Made by a program: the position numbers and the translations under genes. The notes under the pieces are model-generated. The model was not told where the DNA came from and did not search any database. It saw only the letters and a list, made by a program, of their open reading frames with translations. Shown here piece after piece: positions 35,421 through 44,256 of a stretch of 64,000 bases of DNA (the stretch's first letter is position 1; every line of letters begins with the position of its first letter). Source of the DNA: Pseudomonas versuta (GTDB lineage: Bacteria; Pseudomonadota; Gammaproteobacteria; Pseudomonadales; Pseudomonadaceae); contig NZ_CP012676.1 of NCBI RefSeq assembly GCF_001294575.1, positions 186,001 to 250,000 of the forward strand, written 5' to 3'.

Positions 35421-35452
35421 GCGCTGAAATTTGTGGGTGCTGTACACACGCT

Positions 35453-35491
35453 GCAGCAGCGAGCTTGCTCGCGAGCATTAAGGTCTGCTGC
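35453..35491. repeat. REP-like extragenic palindrome
   Basis: Outer arms GCAGCAG and CTGCTGC enclose CGAGCTTGCTCG, the core sequence common in Pseudomonas extragenic repeats. It lies in the convergent gap between lpxC and the diguanylate cyclase gene. Confidence 0.6.
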
Positions 35492-35504
35492 TTCGGGGGA
35501 ATCT

Positions 35505-36983
35505 TCAGGCCTGCGGCTTGGGCCGCAATGCGTTCAGCCCGGTCTCGTTGATGTTCACTACCCGGTTTCGACCGCCTTTTTTGGCCTGGTAAAGTGCCTT
35601 GTCGGCAGTGCTGATCAGCGCTTGCGGGTCATCGCCAGGTTTTGCATAGCGGCTACAAGTGCCCAGGCTGACAGTCAGTTTCTTGTGGTTCGCGATGACA
35701 GGCTCCATCTCCTCGACGGCGGCACGAATCTTTTCAGCCAGCAGGCGGGTGCCGGTGGCCCCGGTTTCGGTCAGGATCACGGCAAACTCTTCGCCGCCAT
35801 AACGGGCTGCCAGGTCGGCGGGGCGTCGGGTATGGGATTTGATGACCTGGGCAACGCGACGTATTGCTTCATCGCCGGCTTGATGCCCGTGGGAGTCATT
35901 GAAGTCCTTGAAGTTGTCGATATCAATCATCATCAGCGAAACAGGACTGCCCGAGCGTTGTGCTCTGCGCCATTCCAGATCAAGGGTTGTGTCCAGTGTC
36001 CGGCGATTGGCCAGTCCGGTCAGCGGGTCGGTTGCTGCCAGTTCGGCAAGTACCCGTTCGGCCTGATGACGCAAGCGCAACTCGCGGGTCAGGAGCCAGG
36101 TGAGCCACAACAGGCCCAGACACAACAGAAGGGTGGCACTGCCGATCAGCAGGGCCGTGTGCCGCCAGTTGTCGAAAATACTTGAGGTCGAGACTGCAAC
36201 CACCACCACTAGCGGAAGGTCGCGAACCTGGGCGAAGTTGTACAGACGTTCCTGATGATAGATCCCGGACATGGCAGTAAAGCTGCCATGTCGCTCCTTC
36301 AGAAAACGAATGAAATTGGGTGCCTGGCTTAGATTCTGGCCGATATAGGTTTGCGCTGACCCGGGATATTGGGTCAACAGAAAGCCGTCGGCGCTGACCA
36401 GACTGATGTTGCCGGTCGGCCCGATGTCCAGGCCACGGAACATGTTCTGGAAATAGCTCAATTTGATCTGACCTACTGCCACCCCCCGAAATGCACCTTC
36501 CGGACCTGAGACTCTACGGCTAAGGATAATGTTCCACTCATTGGGGTCTTGGCTGGAGTGGAAGGGGCGGCTGATGAAGATTTCGTCGTCTACAGCATTG
36601 AGGTGGGCCTGGAACCATGGCTGCTCGCGGGCCTTATCAGGCACGGGCATGGCCGCACCGGAGCTGGCGATCAGCTTGCCTTCGGCATCCACTACGAAAA
36701 ATCCGGCATTGGACGGTGCTTCACTGGCTCTGGCAAAGAGCAGGGCGTGCCGGGTTCGGGGGGCAAGAGAGGAGAGTTCCTGGCTTTGCAGTAAATCGAT
36801 CAGGCTGGTGAGCGCCGAGTCATACAGCGAAAAGGTGTTGCGAATGTCGCGGTTGATCAATTGCACCAGGTTCAACGCCGAACGCGTGGCTTCTTGCTCG
36901 GTATTGCGGTATTCCCTGACCAGCAAATAGCCAACGATACTGAGTATGGCAACCACTGAGAGTGTTGTTGCCCCGAACAGCAT
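35505..36983 (-). CDS. Membrane diguanylate cyclase with periplasmic Cache-type sensor and GGDEF domain
   Basis: A protein of 492 residues with two membrane segments (about 5-22 and 273-297) flanking a periplasmic Cache-like domain that contains D-x-x-G-x-x-I-A-S-S-G and D-K-A-R-E-Q-P-W-F. The GGDEF domain follows, with active site G-G-E-E-F at 396-400 and a product-inhibition I-site R-P-A-D at 387-390. It should make cyclic di-GMP in response to an outside ligand. The ATG at 36983 lacks a ribosome site, and the frame stays open upstream for about 30 codons with basic residues but no ATG, GTG or TTG; see findings. Confidence 0.9.
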   Translation of the reverse strand: MLFGATTLSVVAILSIVGYLLVREYRNTEQEATRSALNLVQLINRDIRNTFSLYDSALTSLIDLLQSQELSSLAPRTRHALLFARASEAPSNAGFFVVDAEGKLIASSGAAMPVPDKAREQPWFQAHLNAVDDEIFISRPFHSSQDPNEWNIILSRRVSGPEGAFRGVAVGQIKLSYFQNMFRGLDIGPTGNISLVSADGFLLTQYPGSAQTYIGQNLSQAPNFIRFLKERHGSFTAMSGIYHQERLYNFAQVRDLPLVVVVAVSTSSIFDNWRHTALLIGSATLLLCLGLLWLTWLLTRELRLRHQAERVLAELAATDPLTGLANRRTLDTTLDLEWRRAQRSGSPVSLMMIDIDNFKDFNDSHGHQAGDEAIRRVAQVIKSHTRRPADLAARYGGEEFAVILTETGATGTRLLAEKIRAAVEEMEPVIANHKKLTVSLGTCSRYAKPGDDPQALISTADKALYQAKKGGRNRVVNINETGLNALRPKPQA

Positions 36984-37077
36984 GCGTCGGGTGATGATAT
37001 GTGTGCGCCGGGAGTGTGGAATGGCCTTAACCTCACTGATGCGTTTCGTGCCCAGACATAAGGTTGCGACCTATTGC

Positions 37078-37107
37078 CATAAGGCCAGCCTGAAGGCTGG
37101 CCTTATG
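37078..37107. terminator. Perfect hairpin downstream of the porin gene
   Basis: CATAAGGCCAGCC and GGCTGGCCTTATG are exact 13-base arms around TGAA, nine bases after the porin stop (leftward). There is little T after the stem, so the terminator reading is probable but not certain. Confidence 0.65.
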
Positions 37108-37115
37108 CTCATAAT

Positions 37116-38435
37116 TTAAAACACATCGACAGGATAGTCGATGATCACGCGGTATTCGTCTACATCGTTATCAACTGTCTGGTAGGCATCGTTGCCGCGG
37201 TTGGTTGCCCAGCGCAGACTCACCGCCAAGTCTTTGGCCTTGCCATCCTGAATCACATATTTCAGACCCAGGTCGCGCTCCCAGTGATGGGCATCCTTGC
37301 CTTGGGGGTTATACCAGTTGCCATAACCGATGCTATTGGCGTCAGCCTTGGTCAGGTCCAGTTCGCCGCGCGAGTACGAGATGCTGGACGTCAGGCCGGC
37401 AATCCCCAGGCCGGCAAAATCATATTCGTATTGCAGCTTCCAGGAGCGTTCGTTCGGGCCGTTGAAGTCCGAATATTGCTGCGAGTTGTCGAGGTAAACG
37501 CTGTCGCCCTGGTTGATGTAGTCAAATGGCGTGTTGCCATTGACCTTCTGCAGCACCGTGGTGAGCTTGTGTCCGGCCATGGAGAGCGCAAGATGCAGGC
37601 TGAATGTGTTGTTGTTGATATCCCCCAGCAGCGCTTTACCGCTGTCCCGGGTGTGATAGTAATGCAGCCCCGGATTCAGGCTGATGCTGTCTGACACGGC
37701 GTAGGTGTAATCCAGATCGTAGTAGTACTGGTCCCACACATCCTTGAGCTGGGCGGCGTACAGATTGCTGGTGATCTCGGGGATACCGCTCCACGACGCG
37801 CCGGCCCAGGTCAGGTGTTTGCTGGTCTGGTCGTCAAGGTTGCCGTAGGTGGTCGTCAGGCGGCGCATGCCGCTCTGGTTGTAGGGTTTGTTGAAGCTGG
37901 CCTGGCCACCCTCGAACATCCAGCCGTCAAAACTGTGGTTGGTCAGGCTGACGCCGCGAAAGGTCTGGGGCAGCATGCGGGTTTCGCCGCCGGCGATAAC
38001 CGGGTTGGTCAAAAACAGATCACCGGCTTTGAGCTCGGTATCAAACGCGCGGATCTTCAGCGCGGCACCGGCTGATGAAAAGGATGTCGGCGCTTTGCCG
38101 TTGCCGTCACTGACCGGCAGGATGCTGCTGCCATCGGTGCCGCCACCGCCGTCCAGCTTCAGTCCGAGCATGCCATAGGCATCCAGGCCGAAACCGACTA
38201 CGCCCTGGGTGAAGCCCGACTCGAATTTTCCCACAAAGCCCTGGCCCCATTCCTTGCTGTCGTCAGCATGGGGGCTGCGGATATCGTGGTTCATGTAATA
38301 GTTTCGGGTATGAATCTTGAGGCTGGAGCCTTCAATAAAACCGTCTTTGGACGCTTCGTCGTCTGCGTGGGCGAAAGCGGGGATCGTTGCAGCCAGGGCA
38401 ATGAATAAAGGACTTAGTTTGAGTGAATGCTTCAC
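37116..38435 (-). CDS. OprD family outer-membrane porin
   Basis: A protein of 439 residues. The signal peptide ends near A-F-A-H-A; the mature protein begins with [17 protein letters not shown], the OprD family start, and closes with a Phe, as in outer-membrane barrels. Members take up basic amino acids, aromatic or other small carboxylates; the substrate cannot be read from the sequence. GTG at 38435 is chosen because AAGGAG stands nine bases before it and the signal peptide then begins M-K-H-S-L-K. It is a single unit with its own hairpin. Confidence 0.92.
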   Translation of the reverse strand: MKHSLKLSPLFIALAATIPAFAHADDEASKDGFIEGSSLKIHTRNYYMNHDIRSPHADDSKEWGQGFVGKFESGFTQGVVGFGLDAYGMLGLKLDGGGGTDGSSILPVSDGNGKAPTSFSSAGAALKIRAFDTELKAGDLFLTNPVIAGGETRMLPQTFRGVSLTNHSFDGWMFEGGQASFNKPYNQSGMRRLTTTYGNLDDQTSKHLTWAGASWSGIPEITSNLYAAQLKDVWDQYYYDLDYTYAVSDSISLNPGLHYYHTRDSGKALLGDINNNTFSLHLALSMAGHKLTTVLQKVNGNTPFDYINQGDSVYLDNSQQYSDFNGPNERSWKLQYEYDFAGLGIAGLTSSISYSRGELDLTKADANSIGYGNWYNPQGKDAHHWERDLGLKYVIQDGKAKDLAVSLRWATNRGNDAYQTVDNDVDEYRVIIDYPVDVF

Positions 38436-38540
38436 CAGGTTGGAGCTCCTTTTTAGGGCCGAAAGTTGTTGTAGTTCTCGATGATTACGCTGCCCGTCAC
38501 AGGACGCCAAAGGAGCAGGCGCCTTAATTAAAGAGCAAAA

Positions 38541-38565
38541 AAAAGCCGCTATAATAGCGGCTTTT
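38541..38565. terminator. Bidirectional terminator-like hairpin
   Basis: AAAAAGCCGCTAT and ATAGCGGCTTTT are perfect arms with A and T tails. It lies downstream of the leftward small exported protein gene (38628-38852) and upstream of the porin. Confidence 0.7.
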
Positions 38566-38627
38566 GAAACAGTTAGTCACATGTGTCGCGCGTGACTCAC
38601 TGGGTAGGGAAGTCTTCAGGTGTTTAC

Positions 38628-38852
38628 TCAGCTGTCTTTCGATTCATCCGAAACGCTGGATTTGGCCTGTATTTGCTCGGGCTTGGCGTCGTTTTGATGA
38701 CGTGCTGCCAGTTCTGTTTGAGCCTGATCAAAAGACGCGGCGCGGGCCGCATTTTGTGCGACGAACGCGGGTGATTCTTCCGCCATGGCCAAGGGCGACA
38801 ACAACAAAGACGACATGACGAAAACGCTGGCCATACCCATACTGCTGGACAT
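38628..38852 (-). CDS. Small exported protein of unknown function
   Basis: A protein of 74 residues with a signal peptide (M-S-S-S-M-G-M-A-S-V-F-V-M-S-S-L-L-L, probable cleavage after A-M-A) and a short hydrophilic mature part rich in Ala, Gln, Lys and Ser, without Cys. ATG at 38852 is chosen since AGAAGG stands eight bases before it; an ATG eight codons upstream has no site. The hairpin at 38541 follows it. I do not recognise the family. The clean signal peptide, ribosome site and terminator support a real gene. Confidence 0.65.
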   Translation of the reverse strand: MSSSMGMASVFVMSSLLLSPLAMAEESPAFVAQNAARAASFDQAQTELAARHQNDAKPEQIQAKSSVSDESKDS

Positions 38853-39015
38853 TTCAAGGACCTTCTTGCTGAGCAAGTTCTGTGTGGTGTCAGCAATTTA
38901 TAGCCATCGTGGCCAGTGAAAAAGCCCTGTTTCATACAAGGACTTTTGCGTTTTGGGTAACAAACCCGGGGAGGTGCCGGGTAGACACATTGAGTATTCA
39001 GGCACTGCTGAGTCT

Positions 39016-39091
39016 TGTGGGAGCTGACCTAGCGATGGCATCACGTCAGCGACACCGGTGTGCCTGTATCGCCAGCAAGCTGGCTCCCACA
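39016..39091. repeat. Extragenic repeat with TGTGGGAGC ends
   Basis: TGTGGGAGC at 39016-39024 and GCTCCCACA at 39083-39091 form an inverted pair enclosing GCCAGCAAGCTGGC-like sequence, a known type of Pseudomonas extragenic element. It fills the gap before the sensor kinase stop (leftward). Confidence 0.6.
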
Positions 39092-39105
39092 ATAGGCTTG
39101 GGGCC

Positions 39106-40485
39106 TCAAACCGGTAAAAACAGGCCAAAGGTATTGCGCCCTTCGCCGCTGTACACAAACACATCCCCGCCATGCATCTGCGCGATGGCTTTGACGATCG
39201 CCAGCCCCAGCCCGTGATTGGCCCCGCTGTTGTGACGCGAGGCATCAACCCGATAGAAACGCTCGAACAACCGTGGCAAATGTTCATCGGCAATCGGTTC
39301 GCCCGGGTTGCTGATGCTGATGGTCACGCCCTCGGCACTCTGGTCGATCTGCACCTCAATCCGTTGCCCTGCTTCTGTGTGCTGTACGGCATTGCTCAGC
39401 AGGTTGATCAGTGCCCGACGCAGGTGGGCCTTCTCGATATTGACCTGCGCATCGCCGTTGACCCGCACCTCGACCCGCGCGTCTTCAAGAATGAACTCCA
39501 GGTACTCCAGAGTCGTTGCCACTTCGTCCGCCAGTGAGGCGCGGGTTAGCTTGCTGGCCTTGCTGCCCTGGTCGGCACTGGCCAGAAACAGCATGTCGTT
39601 GATAATGCTGCGCAGCCGCTCCAGTTCCTCAAGATTGGACTGCAGCACCTCAAAGTAATGCTCGGCAGAACGCCCCCGGGTCAGCGCCACCTGAGTCTGG
39701 CCAATCAGGTTGGTGAGCGGTGAACGCAGTTCATGGGCCACGTCGGCATTGAACGACTCCAGCCGTGTATAAGCCTGTTCGACCCGCTCCAGGGTGGAGT
39801 TGAAGGCGCTCACCAGTTGATCCAGCTCCGGTGGCAGTGGCGACAGGTGCAGGCGCCCGGACAGGCGCGGCGGTGCCAGTTTCAGCGCTTCCTCGGAGAG
39901 TTTGATCAAGGGTTTGAGGCCGATGCGGGCCACCCAGTAACCCAGCAGTGAGGCCAGTACCACACCGATAAACGCCAGGCTGATCAACGCCACCAGCAAA
40001 TGGTGCTGGGTCTGGCGGAAGGTTTCGGTGTCTATGGCGGTCAGGAAGCGCAGGGCCGGTCGTTGTTCCCTGGCCGGAATCTGGCTGATCAGCACCTTCA
40101 ACGGGTAGGTCTGGCCGGGCAGGTACAGGTCGCGGATCCCGGTCGGGCCCCTGGCGAACTCACGTACCGGCGCCTCGGGATTGCCGTACTCATACGCCGG
40201 GTCGCCACTGATGGCCCAAAACCGCAGGCGCTTGTCTTCTTCACTGAGCAGCTTGAGCTTGGCGCTGATCTTGGCCCAGTGATCAGGGTTTCCATAACGA
40301 TTGATCGAGGACTCAAGCACGCTGTAGCGCGCATCCAGCTCGGCCTCGGGCAGACGGCCAATACCCTTGTCGACTTGCTGGTACAGCGCCCCGCCGATCA
40401 GCACGAACACCAGCAGGGCGACCAGGGTAAACATCGCGCTCAGACGCAGGGCGATGGAGTTCAGGCGATTGGGCCGCTTAAACAC
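39106..40485 (-). CDS. Sensor histidine kinase of a two-component system (heavy-metal sensor-like)
   Basis: A protein of 459 residues. Two membrane segments (about 15-35 and 163-185) bound a periplasmic sensor; a HAMP linker, a HisKA domain with phospho-acceptor His251 in F-N-A-D-V-A-H-E-L-R-S-P, and an ATPase domain with N-L-L-S-N-A-V-Q-H and G-L-G-L-A-I-V follow. The sequence is of the CusS/CopS/CzcS type, though the signal is unknown. It overlaps the response regulator by eight bases, and both follow an RND pump, so it probably controls that pump. Confidence 0.92.
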   Translation of the reverse strand: MFKRPNRLNSIALRLSAMFTLVALLVFVLIGGALYQQVDKGIGRLPEAELDARYSVLESSINRYGNPDHWAKISAKLKLLSEEDKRLRFWAISGDPAYEYGNPEAPVREFARGPTGIRDLYLPGQTYPLKVLISQIPAREQRPALRFLTAIDTETFRQTQHHLLVALISLAFIGVVLASLLGYWVARIGLKPLIKLSEEALKLAPPRLSGRLHLSPLPPELDQLVSAFNSTLERVEQAYTRLESFNADVAHELRSPLTNLIGQTQVALTRGRSAEHYFEVLQSNLEELERLRSIINDMLFLASADQGSKASKLTRASLADEVATTLEYLEFILEDARVEVRVNGDAQVNIEKAHLRRALINLLSNAVQHTEAGQRIEVQIDQSAEGVTISISNPGEPIADEHLPRLFERFYRVDASRHNSGANHGLGLAIVKAIAQMHGGDVFVYSGEGRNTFGLFLPV

Positions 40486-41152
40486 CGCGCCGCTCCAGCA
40501 CGTAGCCCATGCCGCGGATGGTGTGCAGCAGCTTATGCTCGAACGGTCCGTCCAGCTTGGCGCGCAAGCGCTTGATCGCGACTTCGACCACGTTGGCGTC
40601 GCTGTCGAAGTTGATGTCCCAGACCATCTCGGCGATGGAGGTTTTGGACAGGATTTCCCCTTGGCGCCGCGCCAGCACGCTGAGCAGCGAAAACTCCTTG
40701 GCCGTCAGGTCCAGACGGGCTCCGGCGCGGGTGGCCTTGCGACTGATCAAATCTATCCACAGGTCATCGACCGTGACCTGTACCGGTTCGTGGCCGCCGC
40801 TGCGCCGGGTAAGGGCTTGCAGGCGGGCAACCAGCTCCAGAAATGAAAACGGCTTGCCCAGATAATCGTCGGCACCTTCGCGCAAACCGCGAATCCGGTC
40901 TTCAACCCGCTCGCGGGCAGTCAGCATGATCACCGGGGTCTGCTTGCGCGCGCGCAATGCCCGCAGCACGCCGAAGCCATCCAGGCCCGGCAGCATCACG
41001 TCGAGCACGATCACCGCATAATCGCTTTCCAGCGCCAGGTGCAAACCCTCGATGCCCTCACGGGCAACATCCACCGTGTAGCCTTGCTCGGTCAGGCCGC
41101 GATGCAGGTAATCAGCGGTTTTCTCTTCATCTTCAATTATCAGGACTCGCAT
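40478..41152 (-). CDS. OmpR/PhoB family response regulator
   Basis: A protein of 224 residues. The receiver domain has E-D-E-E (7-10), phospho-acceptor Asp51 in V-L-D-V-M-L-P-G and Lys100. The winged-helix domain (about 125-220) ends with the OmpR-type G-M-G-Y-V-L-E. It is the partner of the overlapping kinase. It starts eight bases after the RND pump stop in the same direction, matching the gene order of P. aeruginosa mexM-mexN followed by its two-component genes. Confidence 0.94.
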   Translation of the reverse strand: MRVLIIEDEEKTADYLHRGLTEQGYTVDVAREGIEGLHLALESDYAVIVLDVMLPGLDGFGVLRALRARKQTPVIMLTARERVEDRIRGLREGADDYLGKPFSFLELVARLQALTRRSGGHEPVQVTVDDLWIDLISRKATRAGARLDLTAKEFSLLSVLARRQGEILSKTSIAEMVWDINFDSDANVVEVAIKRLRAKLDGPFEHKLLHTIRGMGYVLERRGV

Positions 41153-41160
41153 AACCCGCC

Positions 41161-44100
41161 TCAGTGATTCGTCGCCAGCAAGCTGACGGGTTTGGAACGC
41201 TGGAACAATCGTTCAAGCCACAAGTATATGACCGGCGTGGTAAACAGCGTCAGGGCCTGGCTCACCAGCAACCCGCCAACCACGGCGATCCCCAGTGGCT
41301 GGCGCAGTTCGGCCCCGGTGCCATAGCCGAGCATCAGCGGCAGGGCGCCAAGCAAGGCGGCAAGGGTAGTCATGATGATCGGCCGGAAACGCGTCAGGCA
41401 GGCTTCATAGATCGCCTCTTCGGGCCTCAACCCGCGAGCGCGTTGGGCGTCGAGCGCGAAGTCGATCATCAGAATCCCGTTTTTCTTGACGATGCCGATC
41501 AGCAGTACCAGCCCGATCAGCGCCATGATCGAAAAGTCCTGGCCGCAGATCCACAGCATCACCAGCGCTCCGAGGCCGGCCGAAGGCAGGGTCGAAATGA
41601 TCGTCAGCGGGTGCACGAAGCTTTCATACAGCACCCCCAGAATGATGTAGACCGCCACCAGAGCCGCCAGAATCAGCCACGGCTGGCTGGCCAGCGAACT
41701 CTGGAAGGCTTGCGCCGCGCCCTGGAAATTACCGCTGATAGTGCTTGGCATGCCGATGTCATTTTTCGCCTGATTGAGCATCAGCACCGCATCACCCAGC
41801 GCCACGCCGGGGGCGAGATTGAAAGACAGGTTGGCCGCCGGGAACATGCCGTCATGACTGATCGACAGCGGGCCACTGACTGGCGCATCGACTTTTGCCA
41901 CGGCCGACAGCGGCACCATCTCGCCCGTCAGCGGTGAGCGCAGGTAGAAATAGTTCAGGCTTTCGGCCTTGCCACGCTGCTGTGCGTCGACTTCCAGAAT
42001 CACGTTGTACTGGTTGGTCTCGGTCTGGAACTCATTGACCTGACGCTGGCCAAACGCGTCATACAGCGCTTCGTCGACATCGGTGGCCGTCAGGCCGAAG
42101 CGGGCGGCGGCGTTCCGGTCGATGCTGATATGGGTAATGCTGCCGCCCAGTTGCAGGTCGTTGGACAGGTCGCGGAAGGCCGGGTTGGTGCGCAGTTTTT
42201 CAGTCAGGTGCTGGGTCCAGGTATTAAGCGTTGGCCCGTCATTGCTCTTGAGCACGTACTGATACTGGCTGCGGCTGGGGCCCGAGCTGAGGTTGATGTC
42301 CTGCCCGGCGCGCAGGTACAGCACGATCCCCGGCACCTTGGCCAGTTGCGGGCGAATACGGTCGATAAACTCGCTGGCCGACACGTCGCGATCACTGCGG
42401 TCCTTGAGGGCAATCCAGAAGCGGCCGTTGGCGATGGTCTGGTTGCTGCCGGTCACCCCCACCGAATGTGAGAAGGCCTGCACCGCCGGGTCGGCACTGA
42501 TGATATTGGCCAGCTCAAGATGTTTTTTGCTCATGTCGGCAAATGAGATGTCCGACGCCGCTTCACTGGTGCCCAGCACGAAGCCGGTGTCTTGCACCGG
42601 GAAGAACCCCTTGGGGATCAGCACGTAGCCGGCAATGGCCAGCGCCAGCGTCACCGCGAAAACCCCCAGCATCAGCTTCTGATGGGCCAGCGCCCGTTTC
42701 AGGCCCTTGTCATACAGCGCCAGCAGGCGTTCGCCAAAGCCGGGCCGGGCGTCGGCGTGGTACACCGGCGAGCGCATGAACAGCGCTGCCAGCGTGGGCG
42801 CCAGAGTCAGTGATACCAGCACCGAGATCAAAATGGTCGAGGTCGCGGTCAGGGCGAACTCCTTGAACAGCCGGCCCACCACCCCGCCCATGAACAGCAG
42901 CGGAATAAAGGCGGCGACCAGCGACAGGCTGATCGAGACCACGGTGAAACCAATCTCGCTGGAGCCCTTGATCGCCGCATCGCGCATGCTTTCGCCCGCT
43001 TCGAGATGGCGGTGGATGTTCTCCACCACCACGATCGCATCGTCGACCACAAACCCCACGGCCACCACAATCGCCACCAGCGTCAGGTTGTTGAGGCTGA
43101 AGCCCAGTACATACATCAGGGCAAAACTGGCAATCAGCGACACCCCCAGCACTGCCGAGACGATCAGGGTTGCCGACCACTGGCGCAGAAACAGCGCCAT
43201 GACCGCGATCACCAGCAGCACTGCAATCAGCAGGGTGATTTCCACTTCATGCAGCGAGGCGCGGATGGTTTTGGTCCGGTCACTCAGTACCGTGACTTGC
43301 ACCGACGCCGGGAGCATGGCCTGCAGGGCGGGGAGGGCAGCCTGAATACGGTCCACGGTCTCGACAATGTTGGCTCCCGGCTGGCGCGAGATCACCAGGT
43401 TCAGCCCCGGCTGATGCCCGGACCAAGCCTGCACGTAGTCGTTCTCGGAGCCGTTGATCACCCGTGCCACATCGCGCAGCTGCACCGGGGCGCCGTCCTT
43501 GTACGAGACGATCAACTGGCTGTACTCGTCGGCATCGAACAGTTGGTCGTTGGTGGACAGGGTAGAAATGCTCGAGGGGCCGTACAGCGCACCTTTGGCC
43601 AGGTTGAGGCTGGTTTGCTGAATCGCCAGGCGGATATCGGCCAGGGTCAGGCCGATGGCGGCCAGCTTGTCAGCCGAGGCCTGGACCCGGATCGCCGGAC
43701 GTTGCTGACCGGTGATGTTGATCAGGCCGACACCGTCGATCTGGCTGATCTGACGCGCCAGCAGGGTTTCGACGTAATCGCTGAGTTCGGTGCCGGGCAT
43801 CTGCATCGAGCTGATACTCAGAATCAACACCGGGCTGTCCGCCGGGTTGACCTTCTTCCAGGTCGGCAGGGTGGGCATGTCCTTGGGCAATTTGCCGGAC
43901 GCGGTATTGATCGCCGCCTGTACCTCCTGGGCAGCAGTATCGATACTTTTATCGAGGGTGAACTGCAGGGTCAGGGTGGTGGAGCCCAGCGCGCTGCTGG
44001 AGGTCATCTGGGTCATGCCGGGGATGGCACTGAATTGCACTTCCAGGGGCGTGGCCACCGACGACGCCATGGTATCGGGGCTGGCGCCGGGCAGTTGTGC

Positions 44101-44256
44101 CGACACTTGAATGGTCGGGAACTCCGCTTCGGGCAAGGGCGCGACGGGCAGCTTCGGGAAGGCGATCAGCCCCAACAGCACCAGGGCGAAGGTCAGCAGC
44201 ACCGTGGCGATCGGGTGATCGACACACCAGGCAGACAGCGAGCGGCCACTGTTCAT
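41161..44256 (-). CDS. RND efflux transporter, inner-membrane pump subunit
   Basis: A protein of 1031 residues with 12 membrane spans and two large periplasmic loops. The TM4 proton-relay Asp pair is in F-V-V-D-D-A-I-V-V-V-E-N. It is of the HAE1/MdtB-MdtC-like branch and drives drug export with the proton gradient. By sequence type and by its neighbours it resembles MexN of P. aeruginosa, which exports amphenicols; this is an inference. It overlaps its adaptor by four bases. No outer-membrane channel gene is adjacent, so it probably uses an OprM-type channel from elsewhere. Confidence 0.93.
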   Translation of the reverse strand: MNSGRSLSAWCVDHPIATVLLTFALVLLGLIAFPKLPVAPLPEAEFPTIQVSAQLPGASPDTMASSVATPLEVQFSAIPGMTQMTSSSALGSTTLTLQFTLDKSIDTAAQEVQAAINTASGKLPKDMPTLPTWKKVNPADSPVLILSISSMQMPGTELSDYVETLLARQISQIDGVGLINITGQQRPAIRVQASADKLAAIGLTLADIRLAIQQTSLNLAKGALYGPSSISTLSTNDQLFDADEYSQLIVSYKDGAPVQLRDVARVINGSENDYVQAWSGHQPGLNLVISRQPGANIVETVDRIQAALPALQAMLPASVQVTVLSDRTKTIRASLHEVEITLLIAVLLVIAVMALFLRQWSATLIVSAVLGVSLIASFALMYVLGFSLNNLTLVAIVVAVGFVVDDAIVVVENIHRHLEAGESMRDAAIKGSSEIGFTVVSISLSLVAAFIPLLFMGGVVGRLFKEFALTATSTILISVLVSLTLAPTLAALFMRSPVYHADARPGFGERLLALYDKGLKRALAHQKLMLGVFAVTLALAIAGYVLIPKGFFPVQDTGFVLGTSEAASDISFADMSKKHLELANIISADPAVQAFSHSVGVTGSNQTIANGRFWIALKDRSDRDVSASEFIDRIRPQLAKVPGIVLYLRAGQDINLSSGPSRSQYQYVLKSNDGPTLNTWTQHLTEKLRTNPAFRDLSNDLQLGGSITHISIDRNAAARFGLTATDVDEALYDAFGQRQVNEFQTETNQYNVILEVDAQQRGKAESLNYFYLRSPLTGEMVPLSAVAKVDAPVSGPLSISHDGMFPAANLSFNLAPGVALGDAVLMLNQAKNDIGMPSTISGNFQGAAQAFQSSLASQPWLILAALVAVYIILGVLYESFVHPLTIISTLPSAGLGALVMLWICGQDFSIMALIGLVLLIGIVKKNGILMIDFALDAQRARGLRPEEAIYEACLTRFRPIIMTTLAALLGALPLMLGYGTGAELRQPLGIAVVGGLLVSQALTLFTTPVIYLWLERLFQRSKPVSLLATNH

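Noticed and set aside
35391..36185. 264-codon frame on the plus strand after lpxC
   Set aside because: It begins in the lpxC terminator and is antisense to the GGDEF domain gene.
37021..37080. ATG at about 37060 on the minus strand as start of the diguanylate cyclase
   Set aside because: It is in another frame and meets a stop (TGA) after eight codons, so it cannot start the cyclase.
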